Positions 1 to 8,787 are shown, counted from the stretch's first letter. The stretch is DNA of 64,000 nucleotides from Desulfovibrio gilichinskyi (GCF_900177375.1 NZ_FWZU01000002.1:1-64000); one strand, 5' to 3'. A program made the numbers and translations. Notes: generated by a model not told the origin, from the letters alone.

Positions 1-97
1 CAGCAATGGCTGGAAGTCACCTGCTGAATTTGAAACCAACTGTCAGGAAAATATTTTTGTGGCTTAACTCACTGTCCAGAAAAGTGTGGCAGGATCA
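1..97 (+). mobile_element. Right end of an IS3-family insertion sequence
   Basis: The first 67 bases encode a transposase tail, and the sequence at about 73-97 read on the minus strand begins TGATCCTGCC and continues to TGGACA, the form typical of IS3-subgroup terminal repeats. The element probably ends at 97. The rest lies outside the window, so its left repeat, target duplication and intactness cannot be judged. The call rests on the pairing of the tail peptide with the terminal sequence. Confidence 0.6.
2..67 (+). CDS. Transposase C-terminal fragment, IS3 family (partial)
   Basis: An open frame entering from the left edge encodes 21 residues and ends with TAA at 65-67. The peptide contains NGWKSPAEFE, which matches the end of IS3-family DDE transposases (OrfB), where a short segment of the form G-x-x-S/T-P-x-E-F/Y lies just before the C-terminus. 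The catalytic residues are outside the window. The position just inside the presumed terminal inverted repeat is normal for these elements. It could belong to an intact or a decayed copy. Confidence 0.55.
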   Translation, partial: SNGWKSPAEFETNCQENIFVA

Positions 98-309
98 TAA
101 ACCTAATATTAAATCTGCACATATTTATATCCTTACTCGATCATTTCTATCTAATAATATCTAAATTTATATTTATCTAAAAATATCAGCTCAGTTCTTT
201 TACTTTAACAGCCGGATCAGGTCCAGTTTTTCTATATAGAAAATAATACAATGGCATCCCTTTAAACAATCCTCTTTACGGCTGCCAACAATAATTCTAC
301 AAAGCGCGA

Positions 310-1494
310 ATGAACAACGATATTAACACTGAATTTGACGTAATTATTTTAGGTGCGGGCGCATCCGGTCTTTACTGTGCCATGCATGCTGCCAAACGTG
401 GCAAACGTGTGCTGGTTCTGGACCATGCGGGTAAGGCTGCCCGTAAGCTCCGGGTTACCGGCGGCGGAAAATGTAACTTTACCAATTTGAATGTCGAGCC
501 TGAGAATTACCTCGGTGCTAACCCTCATTTTTGTAAATCTGCGCTGGCCCGTCATAACCAGTGGGACTTTATAGAATTTATTACCGAAGCGGGTATTGCT
601 TACGAAGATCGCAACGAAGGTGAGCTTTTCACTTTGGACGGTGCAGGGCAGATTGCCGGACTTCTGGTTTCTAAATGCCATCGCTTAGGCGTTGAAACTT
701 TGCTCGACCGCAACATTGACTTAGTTGAAGGGCGTGGTCCTTTCACCGTGACAACAGGCGTAGAAATATTTGAAGCTCCTTCGCTGGTGGTTGCTCTCGG
801 TTCACCTACTTGGCCTTCGGTCGGAGCGACAACTCTCGGCTATAATATTGCCGACCAGTACGCACACCGCATTATTTATCCTCACCCCGGTCTTGTTCCG
901 CTCATGATCGGCGGCCCTAACGGTAAAATATGTGAAGAGCTTAGCGGTAATTCACTGCCTGTGCGTATTAGTTGCGAAGGTGTTAGTTTCACTGGTGACA
1001 TGCTCTTTACTCACAAAGGTATTTCCGGTCCTGCTGCGCTTCAGATTTCATCCTACTGGCGCAAAGGTTCCAGCATTGATATCGATCTTCTGCCCGGTCA
1101 GAATTTCGGGGATGTGCTTGAAGATTTCCGCACTGAAAATATTGCATTGCATTCTTTTATGGCTAGATATTTCACCCGCAAACTGGTGGATGTTTTACTG
1201 GCAGGTGAAGATGGCGAAACTCCGGTAAGTCAGCTTACCAAAGAACGTCGCCTTGCTTTGTCCGAGCGGATTCATTGCTGGACATTAAAGCCTGAAGGAA
1301 CTGAAGGATACGCTAAAGCTGAGGTTGTTGTCGGCGGAGTAGATACTAATCAGGTGTCATCCAAGACAATGGAATCGCGCAAAGTGCCGGGACTTTATTT
1401 TATAGGCGAAGTTCTGGATGTAACAGGCTGGCTCGGCGGATATAATTTGCAATGGGCATGGTCATCTGCTTTTGCCGCCGCTCAGTATGTTTAG
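310..1494 (+). CDS. HI0933/YhiN-family FAD-dependent oxidoreductase
   Basis: A 394-residue flavoprotein of the HI0933 family (YhiN, BaiN-like). Residues 10-38 form an N-terminal Rossmann dinucleotide-binding segment with a G-A-G-A-S-G core ending in an acidic residue. A TGGGKCNFTN stretch near residue 50 is typical of the family, and a C-terminal GLYFIGEVLDVTGWLGGYN segment is the second FAD-binding motif. Length is normal for the family (about 390-420). The physiological substrate of most members is unknown; some reduce bile-acid intermediates, but nothing here supports that role. It stands alone between the IS end and a convergent receiver gene. The start has only a weak ribosome binding site. 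Confidence 0.85.
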   Translation: MNNDINTEFDVIILGAGASGLYCAMHAAKRGKRVLVLDHAGKAARKLRVTGGGKCNFTNLNVEPENYLGANPHFCKSALARHNQWDFIEFITEAGIAYEDRNEGELFTLDGAGQIAGLLVSKCHRLGVETLLDRNIDLVEGRGPFTVTTGVEIFEAPSLVVALGSPTWPSVGATTLGYNIADQYAHRIIYPHPGLVPLMIGGPNGKICEELSGNSLPVRISCEGVSFTGDMLFTHKGISGPAALQISSYWRKGSSIDIDLLPGQNFGDVLEDFRTENIALHSFMARYFTRKLVDVLLAGEDGETPVSQLTKERRLALSERIHCWTLKPEGTEGYAKAEVVVGGVDTNQVSSKTMESRKVPGLYFIGEVLDVTGWLGGYNLQWAWSSAFAAAQYV

Positions 1495-1547
1495 GGAAAA
1501 GAATTAAGAATCCGGTGATTGGATAATCACTACTGTTTTTGCTAAAA

Positions 1548-1940
1548 TTAAATCGACTTTCGGTAAAGATTGCTGGAAGTCGATTTTTCTATGGTCTGGA
1601 CCAAATCTTCTATGTCGAACGGCTTGCTGACATAGTGCTTTATACCTGCTTTCTCAAAATCTTCTTTTGAATCTTTGAAAGAATGTCCGGTCATAGCGAT
1701 GATCGGCGTTTTGGATTTATCGCCGAAAACGGAGCTGTCCTGAATCTGTTTAGCTGTTTCCAAACCGTTGAGAATCGGCATTTCAATATCTAAGACGATG
1801 CAGTCGAAGGCCTGATCTTTCAGCAGATTGAGCACTTGCAAACCGTTAACTGCCGTAACTACGGTATGTCCGCGGTTTTCAAGCAGCTTTGATGCAGAAA
1901 GAAGATTAATTTTCTCGTCGTCTGCTAAAAGTATTTTCAT
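1548..1940 (-). CDS. Single-domain response regulator (CheY-like receiver)
   Basis: A 130-residue protein that is almost entirely one receiver domain. It has the acidic pair D7/D8, the phospho-acceptor D51 in VLDIEMP, T84 in AMTG and K106 in SKPF, so all residues needed for phosphorylation are present. There is no output domain, so it should act through protein-protein contact or as a phospho-relay intermediate. It lies downstream of flxA on the same strand, separated by 60 bp that contain a strong stem-loop, so it may be partly co-transcribed with the hdr-flx operon. No histidine kinase is encoded nearby, and the partner is unknown. Confidence 0.85.
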   Translation of the reverse strand: MKILLADDEKINLLSASKLLENRGHTVVTAVNGLQVLNLLKDQAFDCIVLDIEMPILNGLETAKQIQDSSVFGDKSKTPIIAMTGHSFKDSKEDFEKAGIKHYVSKPFDIEDLVQTIEKSTSSNLYRKSI

Positions 1941-1963
1941 CGGACTTGCGCTTCTTTTTTTAT

Positions 1964-1994
1964 CAGTGCCCCGTCTTTTGGAAACGGGGCACTG
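1964..1994 (-). terminator. Stem-loop between flxA and the receiver gene
   Basis: An 11-bp perfect stem (CAGTGCCCCGT pairing with ACGGGGCACTG) with a 9-nt loop. On the minus strand it is followed by an A-run rather than a U-run, so it is not a textbook intrinsic terminator. It may end or stabilise the hdr-flx transcript, or modulate read-through into the receiver gene. Confidence 0.5.
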
Positions 1995-2000
1995 AAATTA

Positions 2001-2831
2001 TTACATTTCGTTAGGAAGAGCTTTCAACTGCGCGTACGTGTAAACAGGACCGTCCATGCAAACATAGCTGGTTCCGATGTTACAACGTCCGCATATGCCG
2101 ACACCGCATTTCATGCGTTTTTCAAGGGTTGTGTAAATCTGTTCATCCTTGAAACCGAGTTTTGCGAGCGCCTGAACCGTGAATTTAATCATGATCGGCG
2201 GACCGCAGGTAACTGCAACACAATTTTGGGGTGAAGGGTTGATGTCCAGCAGCACGTTAGGGATAAGACCCACATTGTGCTTCCAGCCTTCATATTCAGC
2301 ATCGATGGTCAGATGCGTATCTAAATCATCACGTTCCATCCACTCCGGCAGCTCGTAGCTGAAAGCCATATCTACAGGGCTTCTTGCTCCGTAAAGCAGA
2401 GTTATTTTACCGTAATCTTTACGATTATCCAGCATGAAAAGCAGCAGTGTGCGAAGCGGTGCCATACCGATCCCGCCACCGACAAAGACGATATCTTTGC
2501 CTTTCATGTCTTCGTAAGGGAACGCATTGCCAAGCGGCGCACGGACTCCGATCTGATCTCCGGCACTTAAAGTGTGAAGCATTGAAGTAACTTCGCCGGT
2601 TCTCATTACGCTGAATTGCAGGTAGTCCATGCGGGTAGGTGAGGAGTTGATTACGAAAGTAGCCTCACCGATTCCGAATGCGGACAGCTGTCCGACCTGG
2701 CCGGGCTTGAACGTGAACTCTTTTCTAATATTCGGGTTGTTCAGCGTAACGCGGAACGTTTTGATATTAGGAGTTTCATCAATTACTTCCTGAATGGTCG
2801 CCATTGCCGGCAGATAAGGATTACCAGTCAT
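2001..2831 (-). CDS. flxA: FlxA: FAD/NAD(P)H-binding electron-transfer subunit
   Basis: A 276-residue protein of the ferredoxin-NADP reductase-like family that includes AsrB, PyrK and Hdr-associated FlxA. An N-terminal flavin-binding barrel (about 10-105) is followed by an NAD-binding domain with VGGGIGMAPLRTLL (about 118-131). A C-terminal cysteine set (CGVGICGRC, then a fourth Cys in SYVC) suits a [2Fe-2S] cluster. In studied Desulfovibrio FlxABCD-HdrABC complexes this subunit is taken to exchange electrons with NAD(H). It is the last gene of the hdrCBA-flxDCBA run, 2 bp after flxB. The A assignment follows domain content and order. Confidence 0.85.
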   Translation of the reverse strand: MTGNPYLPAMATIQEVIDETPNIKTFRVTLNNPNIRKEFTFKPGQVGQLSAFGIGEATFVINSSPTRMDYLQFSVMRTGEVTSMLHTLSAGDQIGVRAPLGNAFPYEDMKGKDIVFVGGGIGMAPLRTLLLFMLDNRKDYGKITLLYGARSPVDMAFSYELPEWMERDDLDTHLTIDAEYEGWKHNVGLIPNVLLDINPSPQNCVAVTCGPPIMIKFTVQALAKLGFKDEQIYTTLEKRMKCGVGICGRCNIGTSYVCMDGPVYTYAQLKALPNEM

Positions 2832-2833
2832 TG

Positions 2834-3898
2834 TTAGGCCTCCTTCTTGGTTGCCGGTTTGAAGGAGATTGCGCTCAGTACCAACTGGCGGATATCTACT
2901 CCTGCAGGGCAGCTCTTAATACAGCGTCCGCAACCGCAGCAGGAGATAACTCCGCCGTGCAGTTCAGGGTAGTAGCTGAATTTATGGCCGACTCTGTTTC
3001 TGAGTCTGTTCGCCTTGGCCGGACGCGGATTGTGTCCACTTGCTTCAGATGTGAACAGTGGAGACATACAGTTGTCCCATGATCTGATGCGTGTACCGGA
3101 CAATCCGTTTGTTTCATCGGTAATATTAAAGCAGTAGCATGTGGGGCACAGATAAGTACAGGCTCCGCAGCTGATGCATTTGTCTGACATTTCTTCCCAG
3201 AACGCAGGATTATCAAAAACAGCCAGAAGTTTTTCAGGGCTGCCTTTGAAATCAGGAGCTTTGTTCATGGATTTGTCAGCAGCTTTTTTATATTTGTCAG
3301 CTTCGGCTTTCAGTTTAGAACCGTCAGTCAGCAGTGAGCTGCTAAGGAGTTCTTCGCCTCTTTTGCTGACAGATTCAATGTAGTAGCCGTCATTTACAGG
3401 TGTCATGAGCAGATCTGAACCTTCGGGATCAGATGGACCGCTTCCCACTGCGTTACAGAAACAGGTGGTTTCACCTTTTTCGCACGCCAGTGTGATGAAG
3501 TAGGTGTTCTCTCTGCGGGCCTTGTAATATACGTCGACATTTTTTCCGTTGAGATACACACGGTCGAACATAGTAAAACCGCGGGCATCACAGGGGCGGT
3601 TTCCGAAGACTACGTAAGATGCGGTCGGAATTGTTTCCTTAACATCCATAGCAATCTTGGAAAGATTTTCCATGTCTTTTATCTGGCTGAATTCAAGCAG
3701 GGTTTCACTCTGCGGGAAGATGGCCTTTTTAGGCGGCGCAGTTGCTTCCCTGTCAATGAAGAAACCTTTTTCAGAATCAAAGGGGCGGAAAATGATAGAG
3801 TCGCCTTCGAATCTGGGTGCAAGCACGTTATGCTTCTGTCCCAGTTCTTCCAGCCATGCCGACAAACTTTCTTTTTTTATGAATTTAGTCTGCGCCAT
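2834..3898 (-). CDS. flxB: FlxB: two-cluster [4Fe-4S] electron-transfer subunit
   Basis: A 354-residue protein resembling AsrA and hydrogenase-type iron-sulfur subunits. The C-terminal third carries two ferredoxin-type motifs, CISCGACTYLCPTC and CGCGRCIKSCPAG, for two [4Fe-4S] clusters. The N-terminal part has further cysteines (GETTCFCNAVG) of unknown role. I start at 3898 rather than at the ATG 6 bp upstream, because AGAGGAA is better spaced to the second ATG. This start overlaps the flxC stop in a TAATG junction, implying coupled translation. It should relay electrons between the FlxA flavin and FlxC/HdrA. FlxB and FlxC labels are assigned by order. Confidence 0.8.
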   Translation of the reverse strand: MAQTKFIKKESLSAWLEELGQKHNVLAPRFEGDSIIFRPFDSEKGFFIDREATAPPKKAIFPQSETLLEFSQIKDMENLSKIAMDVKETIPTASYVVFGNRPCDARGFTMFDRVYLNGKNVDVYYKARRENTYFITLACEKGETTCFCNAVGSGPSDPEGSDLLMTPVNDGYYIESVSKRGEELLSSSLLTDGSKLKAEADKYKKAADKSMNKAPDFKGSPEKLLAVFDNPAFWEEMSDKCISCGACTYLCPTCYCFNITDETNGLSGTRIRSWDNCMSPLFTSEASGHNPRPAKANRLRNRVGHKFSYYPELHGGVISCCGCGRCIKSCPAGVDIRQLVLSAISFKPATKKEA

Positions 3899-4857
3899 TA
3901 CCATTTCCTCTCTTTGATCTTGTCTTCTTCAGTCTTGAAGGTCATCAGCGGAGGCGTTGCTTCCGGATCGATTCCTGCTTCATAATCAAAGACGTCTTTG
4001 ATCTCTTTATTCATCTTTTTCTTAAACAGAAGGATAGGGATATCTACAGGACATGCCCGCTGACATTCCCCGCACTCAGTACAACGTCCGGCAAGATGGT
4101 AGGCATGGATAACCTGGAACATCCATTTGTCACGGACATGAGCTTCCTGACTGAGCCAGTGAGGATCACGGCTCTGAGCAACACAGTGATCGCGGCAGAC
4201 ACATATGGGGCATGCGTTGCGGCATGCGTAACAGCGGATGCAACGGTCCATTTCTTTAAGCCAGAATCCGAATTTTTCGTTAGTCGGCTTTGCTTCAAAT
4301 TCAGCTACATCTTTATAGCCGTCTTCAAAGGTTGCGGTAGCTGTTACTTCTTCCCCTGCAAAGTGATCGCTGAGCACTGCATTAGGGTAACGACAGGTTG
4401 TACACTTGTCGGCAAGCACATCTCCAAGCTGGAGTTTGTGCTCTGCGCCGGACGCACTGACGTTGACTTCTGAGCCGGAGATTTCACAGGAGTCGATGTT
4501 TCCGACGTCTCCGACGATTCTGCGGATTTTAGTCTGGTCTACAACACCGCTGCAACCGAATCCGAAGATAGTTACATCTTCGCGGTCGATGAGCTTTTCC
4601 TGTAGCAGTTCTACTACAGAACGGCTGTCGCAGCCTTTAACTACAATGCCGACCTTTTTGCCGCGTAAGCCGGGCAGGTAGGTGGCAAGATTGTGAACGC
4701 AAAGTGCGCCCACTTGAAGTTTATCAATATCTTCATCCCTGCGAATAAAATGCGGAGTAGCGTGAAGCGGGTCATAACCACCCGTCCAGCCTATCACAAC
4801 ATCTAATTCCGGCAGGGCTTTCCTGATTTGTTCTTTCAGATCTTTCAGATTTTGCAC
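3898..4857 (-). CDS. flxC: FlxC: iron-sulfur subunit, F420-hydrogenase beta-like
   Basis: A 319-residue protein whose N-terminal half resembles the beta-subunit family of F420-reducing hydrogenases and related Fe-S proteins (residues about 60-110 include VGIVVKGCDSRSVVELLQE). Cysteine motifs are DKCTTCRYP near 150 and two ferredoxin motifs, CIRCYACRNACPIC and CTECGECQRACPVD, in the C-terminal half. It is predicted to pass electrons within the Flx module. It is 29 bp downstream of flxD and overlaps flxB by a few bases. All cluster-binding Cys are present. The individual function of FlxC is inferred from the complex, not known from this sequence. Confidence 0.8.
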   Translation of the reverse strand: MQNLKDLKEQIRKALPELDVVIGWTGGYDPLHATPHFIRRDEDIDKLQVGALCVHNLATYLPGLRGKKVGIVVKGCDSRSVVELLQEKLIDREDVTIFGFGCSGVVDQTKIRRIVGDVGNIDSCEISGSEVNVSASGAEHKLQLGDVLADKCTTCRYPNAVLSDHFAGEEVTATATFEDGYKDVAEFEAKPTNEKFGFWLKEMDRCIRCYACRNACPICVCRDHCVAQSRDPHWLSQEAHVRDKWMFQVIHAYHLAGRCTECGECQRACPVDIPILLFKKKMNKEIKDVFDYEAGIDPEATPPLMTFKTEEDKIKERKW

Positions 4858-4886
4858 CCTGTATCTCCTTAGTTGAAATAGGCTTT

Positions 4887-5351
4887 TTAAAGAGCCGCTT
4901 CCATCAATTTGAGAGTCTCTTCTGCATCCGCTCCGGCAATTTTCGGGGCGGGACCAAGCTCATGAATCTGCTCGGTGAATTTCGTCACAACTTCCTGCCA
5001 TCTCTGCCCTTCAGAGGCAGAAACCCAAGTGTAATCAAAACGCTGCGGATCAATTCCCATAATGGGAAGGAACCTTTTCAGCATTTCAAGTCTGCGGCGG
5101 GCATAGAAGTTGCCTTCACTGTAATGGCAGTCTCTTGGATGACAGCCGGAAACCAGAACTCCGTCCGCTCCGGACATGAGAGTCTTGACGATAAACAGGG
5201 GATCTATTCTCCCTGAACAGGGAACCTTTATAACTCGTAAATCAGTCGGTTGCTTGAATCTTCCTACTCCGGCGGTATCAGCACCGCCATAGGAGCACCA
5301 GTTACAGAGAAAACCGACGATTCTAAGTTCTTTACCTTCTAGAATCGGCAT
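4887..5351 (-). CDS. flxD: FlxD: MvhD-like [2Fe-2S] linker subunit
   Basis: A 154-residue MvhD/FrhD-type protein, the subunit that in methanogens joins the electron-input hydrogenase to HdrA. Visible motifs are FLCNWCSYGGAD near residue 14, PCSGRIDP near 45 and GCHPRDCHY near 70, giving five Cys for an iron-sulfur cluster. All are Cys; no in-frame UGA is present, although some MvhD homologues use selenocysteine. The start overlaps the hdrA stop by 13 bp, implying translational coupling and matching its job of docking on HdrA. Confidence 0.85.
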   Translation of the reverse strand: MPILEGKELRIVGFLCNWCSYGGADTAGVGRFKQPTDLRVIKVPCSGRIDPLFIVKTLMSGADGVLVSGCHPRDCHYSEGNFYARRRLEMLKRFLPIMGIDPQRFDYTWVSASEGQRWQEVVTKFTEQIHELGPAPKIAGADAEETLKLMEAAL

Positions 5352-7297
5352 ATTGCGTTAACCTCCGCGAGAATCTGGTTGTCAGTGAAATGTTGAAGCT
5401 GAACTGCGCCCTGAGGACAGGTTGAAGTACAGATTCCGCAGCCCTGACAAATGGTTTCGATCACTTCGGCCTTCTTCATGCCGCGGAATTCAACTGCTTT
5501 GATGGCTCCGAAAGGACAGGTCTGAATACATTTTCCGCATCCGATACAGCGTTTGATATCAACCACTGAAACCTGCGGATCACTTGCAAGCATGTCCTGC
5601 GAGAACAGTCCGAGAACTTTAGATGCTGCCGCGCTGCCCTGAGCTACTGAAGCAGGGATATCTTTCGGTCCCTGACAGGAACCGGCGAGATAAACCCCGG
5701 CAGTGTTTGTTTCAACAGGCTTAAGTTTTGGATGTCCTTCCATGAAAAAGCCGTATGCATCGTATGAGATACGCAGTTTCTTGGCCAGATCAGTAGCCCC
5801 GACAGCGGATTCTGCTCCGACTGCAAGAACAACGAGATCTGCATCAATTTCAACTTGAGCACCCATAAGAGTGTCAGCTCCGCGAACAACCAGTTTATCC
5901 CCTTTAGGGTAAATCATTGAAACGCGACCGCGGATATAGTTGGCTCCGTACTCTTCCATGGCGCGACGGGTAAACTCGTCGTACATTTTACCGGGAGAGC
6001 GGATATCCATATAGAATACATGTGACTGAGAATCTGGAAGATGGTCTTTGGTCAGAATTGACTGCTTAGCTGTGTACATGCAGCAGAAGCCGGAGCAATA
6101 AGGACGACCGACTGATTTATCTCTTGATCCTACGCACTGGATGAAAACAACATCTTTCGGTTCTTTACCGTCAGAGGGACGTTTGATGTGTCCTTCGCTC
6201 GGGCCGGAAGCGGAAAGCATGCGTTCGTACTGCAGGGAAGTTATAACGTCGGGGTATTTTCCGCCGCCGTATTCGCCGTATACAGTCCAGTCGAAGAGGT
6301 CATATCCTGTTGCGGCGACAACTGCACCGACATTTTCAGTGATAATCTCATCTTGCTGAGTAAAATCAATTGCTTCCGAAGGACAGACCTTAGCGCAGAC
6401 TCCGCATTTGTCTTTCTGTATTTTCATACAGAAATCAGGGTCGATTTTTGCTTTTTTAGGAATGGCCTGCGGGAACGGGATATTGATAGCAGTAGTTTTT
6501 CCAAGCTCTTCATTGAACGGATCGCGTGACTTTCTGCTTGGGCATTTTTCCATGCAAAGTCCGCAACCTGTACAGAGATTCCAATCAACATAGCTGGCTT
6601 TTTTCTTGATTTTGATTTCGAAGTTGCCGACATAGCCGTTTACTTCTTCAATTTCAGAATAAGCATGAAGCGTGATGTTCGGATGTTGAGCAACATCAAC
6701 CATGCGAGGTCCGAGGATACAGCTGGAACAGTCCACAGTCGGGAATGTTTTATCCAGTTTCGCCATCTTACCGCCGATGGTTGTTTCTCTTTCAACAAGA
6801 ACGACTTCGAGTCCGCCATCAGCGCAGTCAAGTGCTGCCTGAATTCCGGCAACACCGCCGCCGACGATTAAAACCCTTTTATTAACAGGGAATTGTTTAG
6901 AGTACAGCGGGCGGTTCTTGAGAAGTTTAGCCGCGGCCATACGAACAAGATCAGATGCCTTGTTTGTGTTGGCTTCTCTGTCTTTCCCGATCCATGAAAC
7001 GTGTTCTCTGATATTTGCCATCTCGAAAAGATAGCGGTTAAGCCCCGCTCTTTCCAAAGTACGGCGGAAAGTAGGTTCGTGCATTCTGGGTGTACAGGAC
7101 GCGACAACCACACCATCAAGATGGTGTTCTTTAATAGCTTCTATTATACCATCCTGTCCGGGTTCGGAGCAGGCGTACATTGTATCTGTTGCGAATACTA
7201 CGCCGGGAAATTCCCGGGCAGCTGCTGCAACCGCGGCAGTATCCACGGTCCCTTCAATATTAGATCCGCAGTGGCAGACAAAGACTCCTATTTTCAT
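5339..7297 (-). CDS. hdrA: HdrA: FAD and iron-sulfur bifurcating subunit
   Basis: A 652-residue HdrA-type protein. The N-terminus has VCHCGSNIEG; the FAD domain begins near residue 143 with VLIVGGGVAGIQAAL, followed by the family-typical cysteine run TFPTVDCSSCILGPRM. Ferredoxin motifs occur near 235 (CTGCGLCMEKCP) and 300 (CGVCAKVCP), with two more at the C-terminus (CIGCGKCIQTCP and CQGCGICTSTCP). In characterised systems the HdrA flavin splits electron pairs between ferredoxin and a disulfide. Here it sits between hdrB and flxD, so NAD(H) through Flx is the expected donor or acceptor. No selenocysteine position is visible. Length is normal. Confidence 0.9.
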   Translation of the reverse strand: MKIGVFVCHCGSNIEGTVDTAAVAAAAREFPGVVFATDTMYACSEPGQDGIIEAIKEHHLDGVVVASCTPRMHEPTFRRTLERAGLNRYLFEMANIREHVSWIGKDREANTNKASDLVRMAAAKLLKNRPLYSKQFPVNKRVLIVGGGVAGIQAALDCADGGLEVVLVERETTIGGKMAKLDKTFPTVDCSSCILGPRMVDVAQHPNITLHAYSEIEEVNGYVGNFEIKIKKKASYVDWNLCTGCGLCMEKCPSRKSRDPFNEELGKTTAINIPFPQAIPKKAKIDPDFCMKIQKDKCGVCAKVCPSEAIDFTQQDEIITENVGAVVAATGYDLFDWTVYGEYGGGKYPDVITSLQYERMLSASGPSEGHIKRPSDGKEPKDVVFIQCVGSRDKSVGRPYCSGFCCMYTAKQSILTKDHLPDSQSHVFYMDIRSPGKMYDEFTRRAMEEYGANYIRGRVSMIYPKGDKLVVRGADTLMGAQVEIDADLVVLAVGAESAVGATDLAKKLRISYDAYGFFMEGHPKLKPVETNTAGVYLAGSCQGPKDIPASVAQGSAAASKVLGLFSQDMLASDPQVSVVDIKRCIGCGKCIQTCPFGAIKAVEFRGMKKAEVIETICQGCGICTSTCPQGAVQLQHFTDNQILAEVNAICRF

Positions 7298-7339
7298 TTA
7301 AGTCTTCTCCTTAACGTTCTTAACCGGAGTGGAGCTGGC

Positions 7340-8230
7340 TTAGGAAGCCTCATCCCTGCCGATGGCATTAATGACTTTGCGAGGGCTTACGCAGAGCTTG
7401 TCAATTCCGAGTTCCTTTTCGCTTAGTCCAAGAGCCAATCCAATAAGCTGGGTGTAGTAAAACACCGGAATATTAAAATTGGTTCCGCCTGCTGAATTGA
7501 TCTGACCTTGTCTCAGATCCAGATTCATCTGGCACAAAGGACATGCTGTAGCCAGTGCGTCGGCTCCGATGTCTTTTGCTGCGTCAAGCAGTTTGCCGGA
7601 TAGGCTCATGACAATATCCTTACGTGGGATACCGAATGAAGCTCCGCAGCATTCAACTTTAAGCGGGAAAGGAAGGACTGTCGCTCCTAGAGCTGTCAGG
7701 ATATTATCCATAGCCATGGGGTGCTCGGGGTCATCAAAATTCATGACTTCCGGTGGACGGTTCATGATACAACCGTAATATGCTGCGACTTTCAGTCCTT
7801 TAAGCGGTTTGACAGTCTTGTTTTTCAGAGCTTCCAGCCCCATATCTTCAACAAGGATCTGCAATACGGACTTAGTTGCAACTCCGCCGTTATAGGGAGT
7901 GTCGAGCAGTTTATTAACCTTGTCACGAAAGCCGTCCTTTTCCATTCTATGGGTGGCTGTCTTGAGGTTGGTTAAACAACTGGGACAAGGAGTTATTGCT
8001 GTGTCCAGGTTCATTCTTTCAACCAGCGCAAGGTTGCGGGCTGAAAGGGCTGATGACAATGTGTGATCAACTGTGTGAGCCGGGGTGGAACCGCAGCAAC
8101 TCCAATCAGGAATTTCCGTCAAAGTTATGCCCAGCTCTTCGCAGACAGCGCGAGTGGACATATCATATTCAATAGATGTTCCGGTGCCGGAGCATCCGGG
8201 GTAGTACGCATAAGTTAAGGAATCACTCAT
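7340..8230 (-). CDS. hdrB: HdrB: disulfide-reductase subunit with two CCG domains
   Basis: A 296-residue protein with the two cysteine-rich CCG domains of HdrB. The first has PGCSG near the start, SCCGS near 45 and CPSC near 82. The second has GCIMNRP near 150, ECCGA near 190 and CPLC near 232. These bind the noncubane [4Fe-4S] clusters that reduce disulfides in methanogen HdrB. In Desulfovibrio the proposed partner is the DsrC trisulfide/thiol protein rather than CoM-S-S-CoB; that is inference. Its start overlaps the hdrC stop in ATGA, and 42 bp separate it from hdrA. Confidence 0.9.
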   Translation of the reverse strand: MSDSLTYAYYPGCSGTGTSIEYDMSTRAVCEELGITLTEIPDWSCCGSTPAHTVDHTLSSALSARNLALVERMNLDTAITPCPSCLTNLKTATHRMEKDGFRDKVNKLLDTPYNGGVATKSVLQILVEDMGLEALKNKTVKPLKGLKVAAYYGCIMNRPPEVMNFDDPEHPMAMDNILTALGATVLPFPLKVECCGASFGIPRKDIVMSLSGKLLDAAKDIGADALATACPLCQMNLDLRQGQINSAGGTNFNIPVFYYTQLIGLALGLSEKELGIDKLCVSPRKVINAIGRDEAS

Positions 8231-8787
8231 TTACGAGACTCCTCTCTAAAACGGTTAAAGATCTTTTTGACTTCTTCTTTACCCTGCATCTTCGGTGGAG
8301 TGAAATGCATTTTGCCCTTCGGCAGAATTTTCGGTCCCAGATCAAGGTCTGTCCAAAAGCGTCCTGTTTTAGCAATGTAGGACACTAAAAGTCCTATTTC
8401 AAATGCTCGTCCGTTATTTTCCACGGATGACAGGAAGCTGTCCCAGAATGATTTAACAGTGGGCACCGGAGCGTAGCCTTCACGGCGTGCCATATGGCGT
8501 AATACGTCCATTATATGTGCTACATCAATGTTATTAGGACATCTGGTTGTGCATGACTCGCATGTTGCACATAGCCAAAGAGATTTAGACTTTAGAACAG
8601 TTTCTTTTTGCCCGGCTTGCACAAGGCGCATAATCTGATTCACAGGCTGGTCATATACAAAGGTATATGGACAACCTGCGGTACAGTTACCGCATTGGTA
8701 GCACTGGCTCATAATCTGCCCGCTTTCTTCTTCGACTTGCCTTACAAAATTAGCGTCGTAAGATTTGGTAATATTTACTATTTCCAT
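8227..8787 (-). CDS. hdrC: HdrC: two-cluster ferredoxin-like subunit
   Basis: A 186-residue HdrC-type protein with two ferredoxin motifs, CYQCGNCTAGCP near residue 30 and CATCESCTTRCP near 73, which wire HdrA to HdrB. The N-terminus contains the usual Q-C-Y-Q-C-G-N-C signature. There is no membrane segment, so the complex should be soluble. It is the promoter-proximal gene of the seven-gene operon. An AAAGGCGG ribosome binding site precedes the ATG, and a compact stem-loop lies about 27 nt upstream of it. No alcohol dehydrogenase gene lies upstream, unlike the D. vulgaris locus. Confidence 0.88.
   Translation of the reverse strand: MEIVNITKSYDANFVRQVEEESGQIMSQCYQCGNCTAGCPYTFVYDQPVNQIMRLVQAGQKETVLKSKSLWLCATCESCTTRCPNNIDVAHIMDVLRHMARREGYAPVPTVKSFWDSFLSSVENNGRAFEIGLLVSYIAKTGRFWTDLDLGPKILPKGKMHFTPPKMQGKEEVKKIFNRFREESRK

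Noticed and set aside
6188-6529. A 113-residue plus-strand ORF and similar frames within hdrA
   Set aside because: These are shadows antisense to a conserved gene, without ribosome binding sites or family features.
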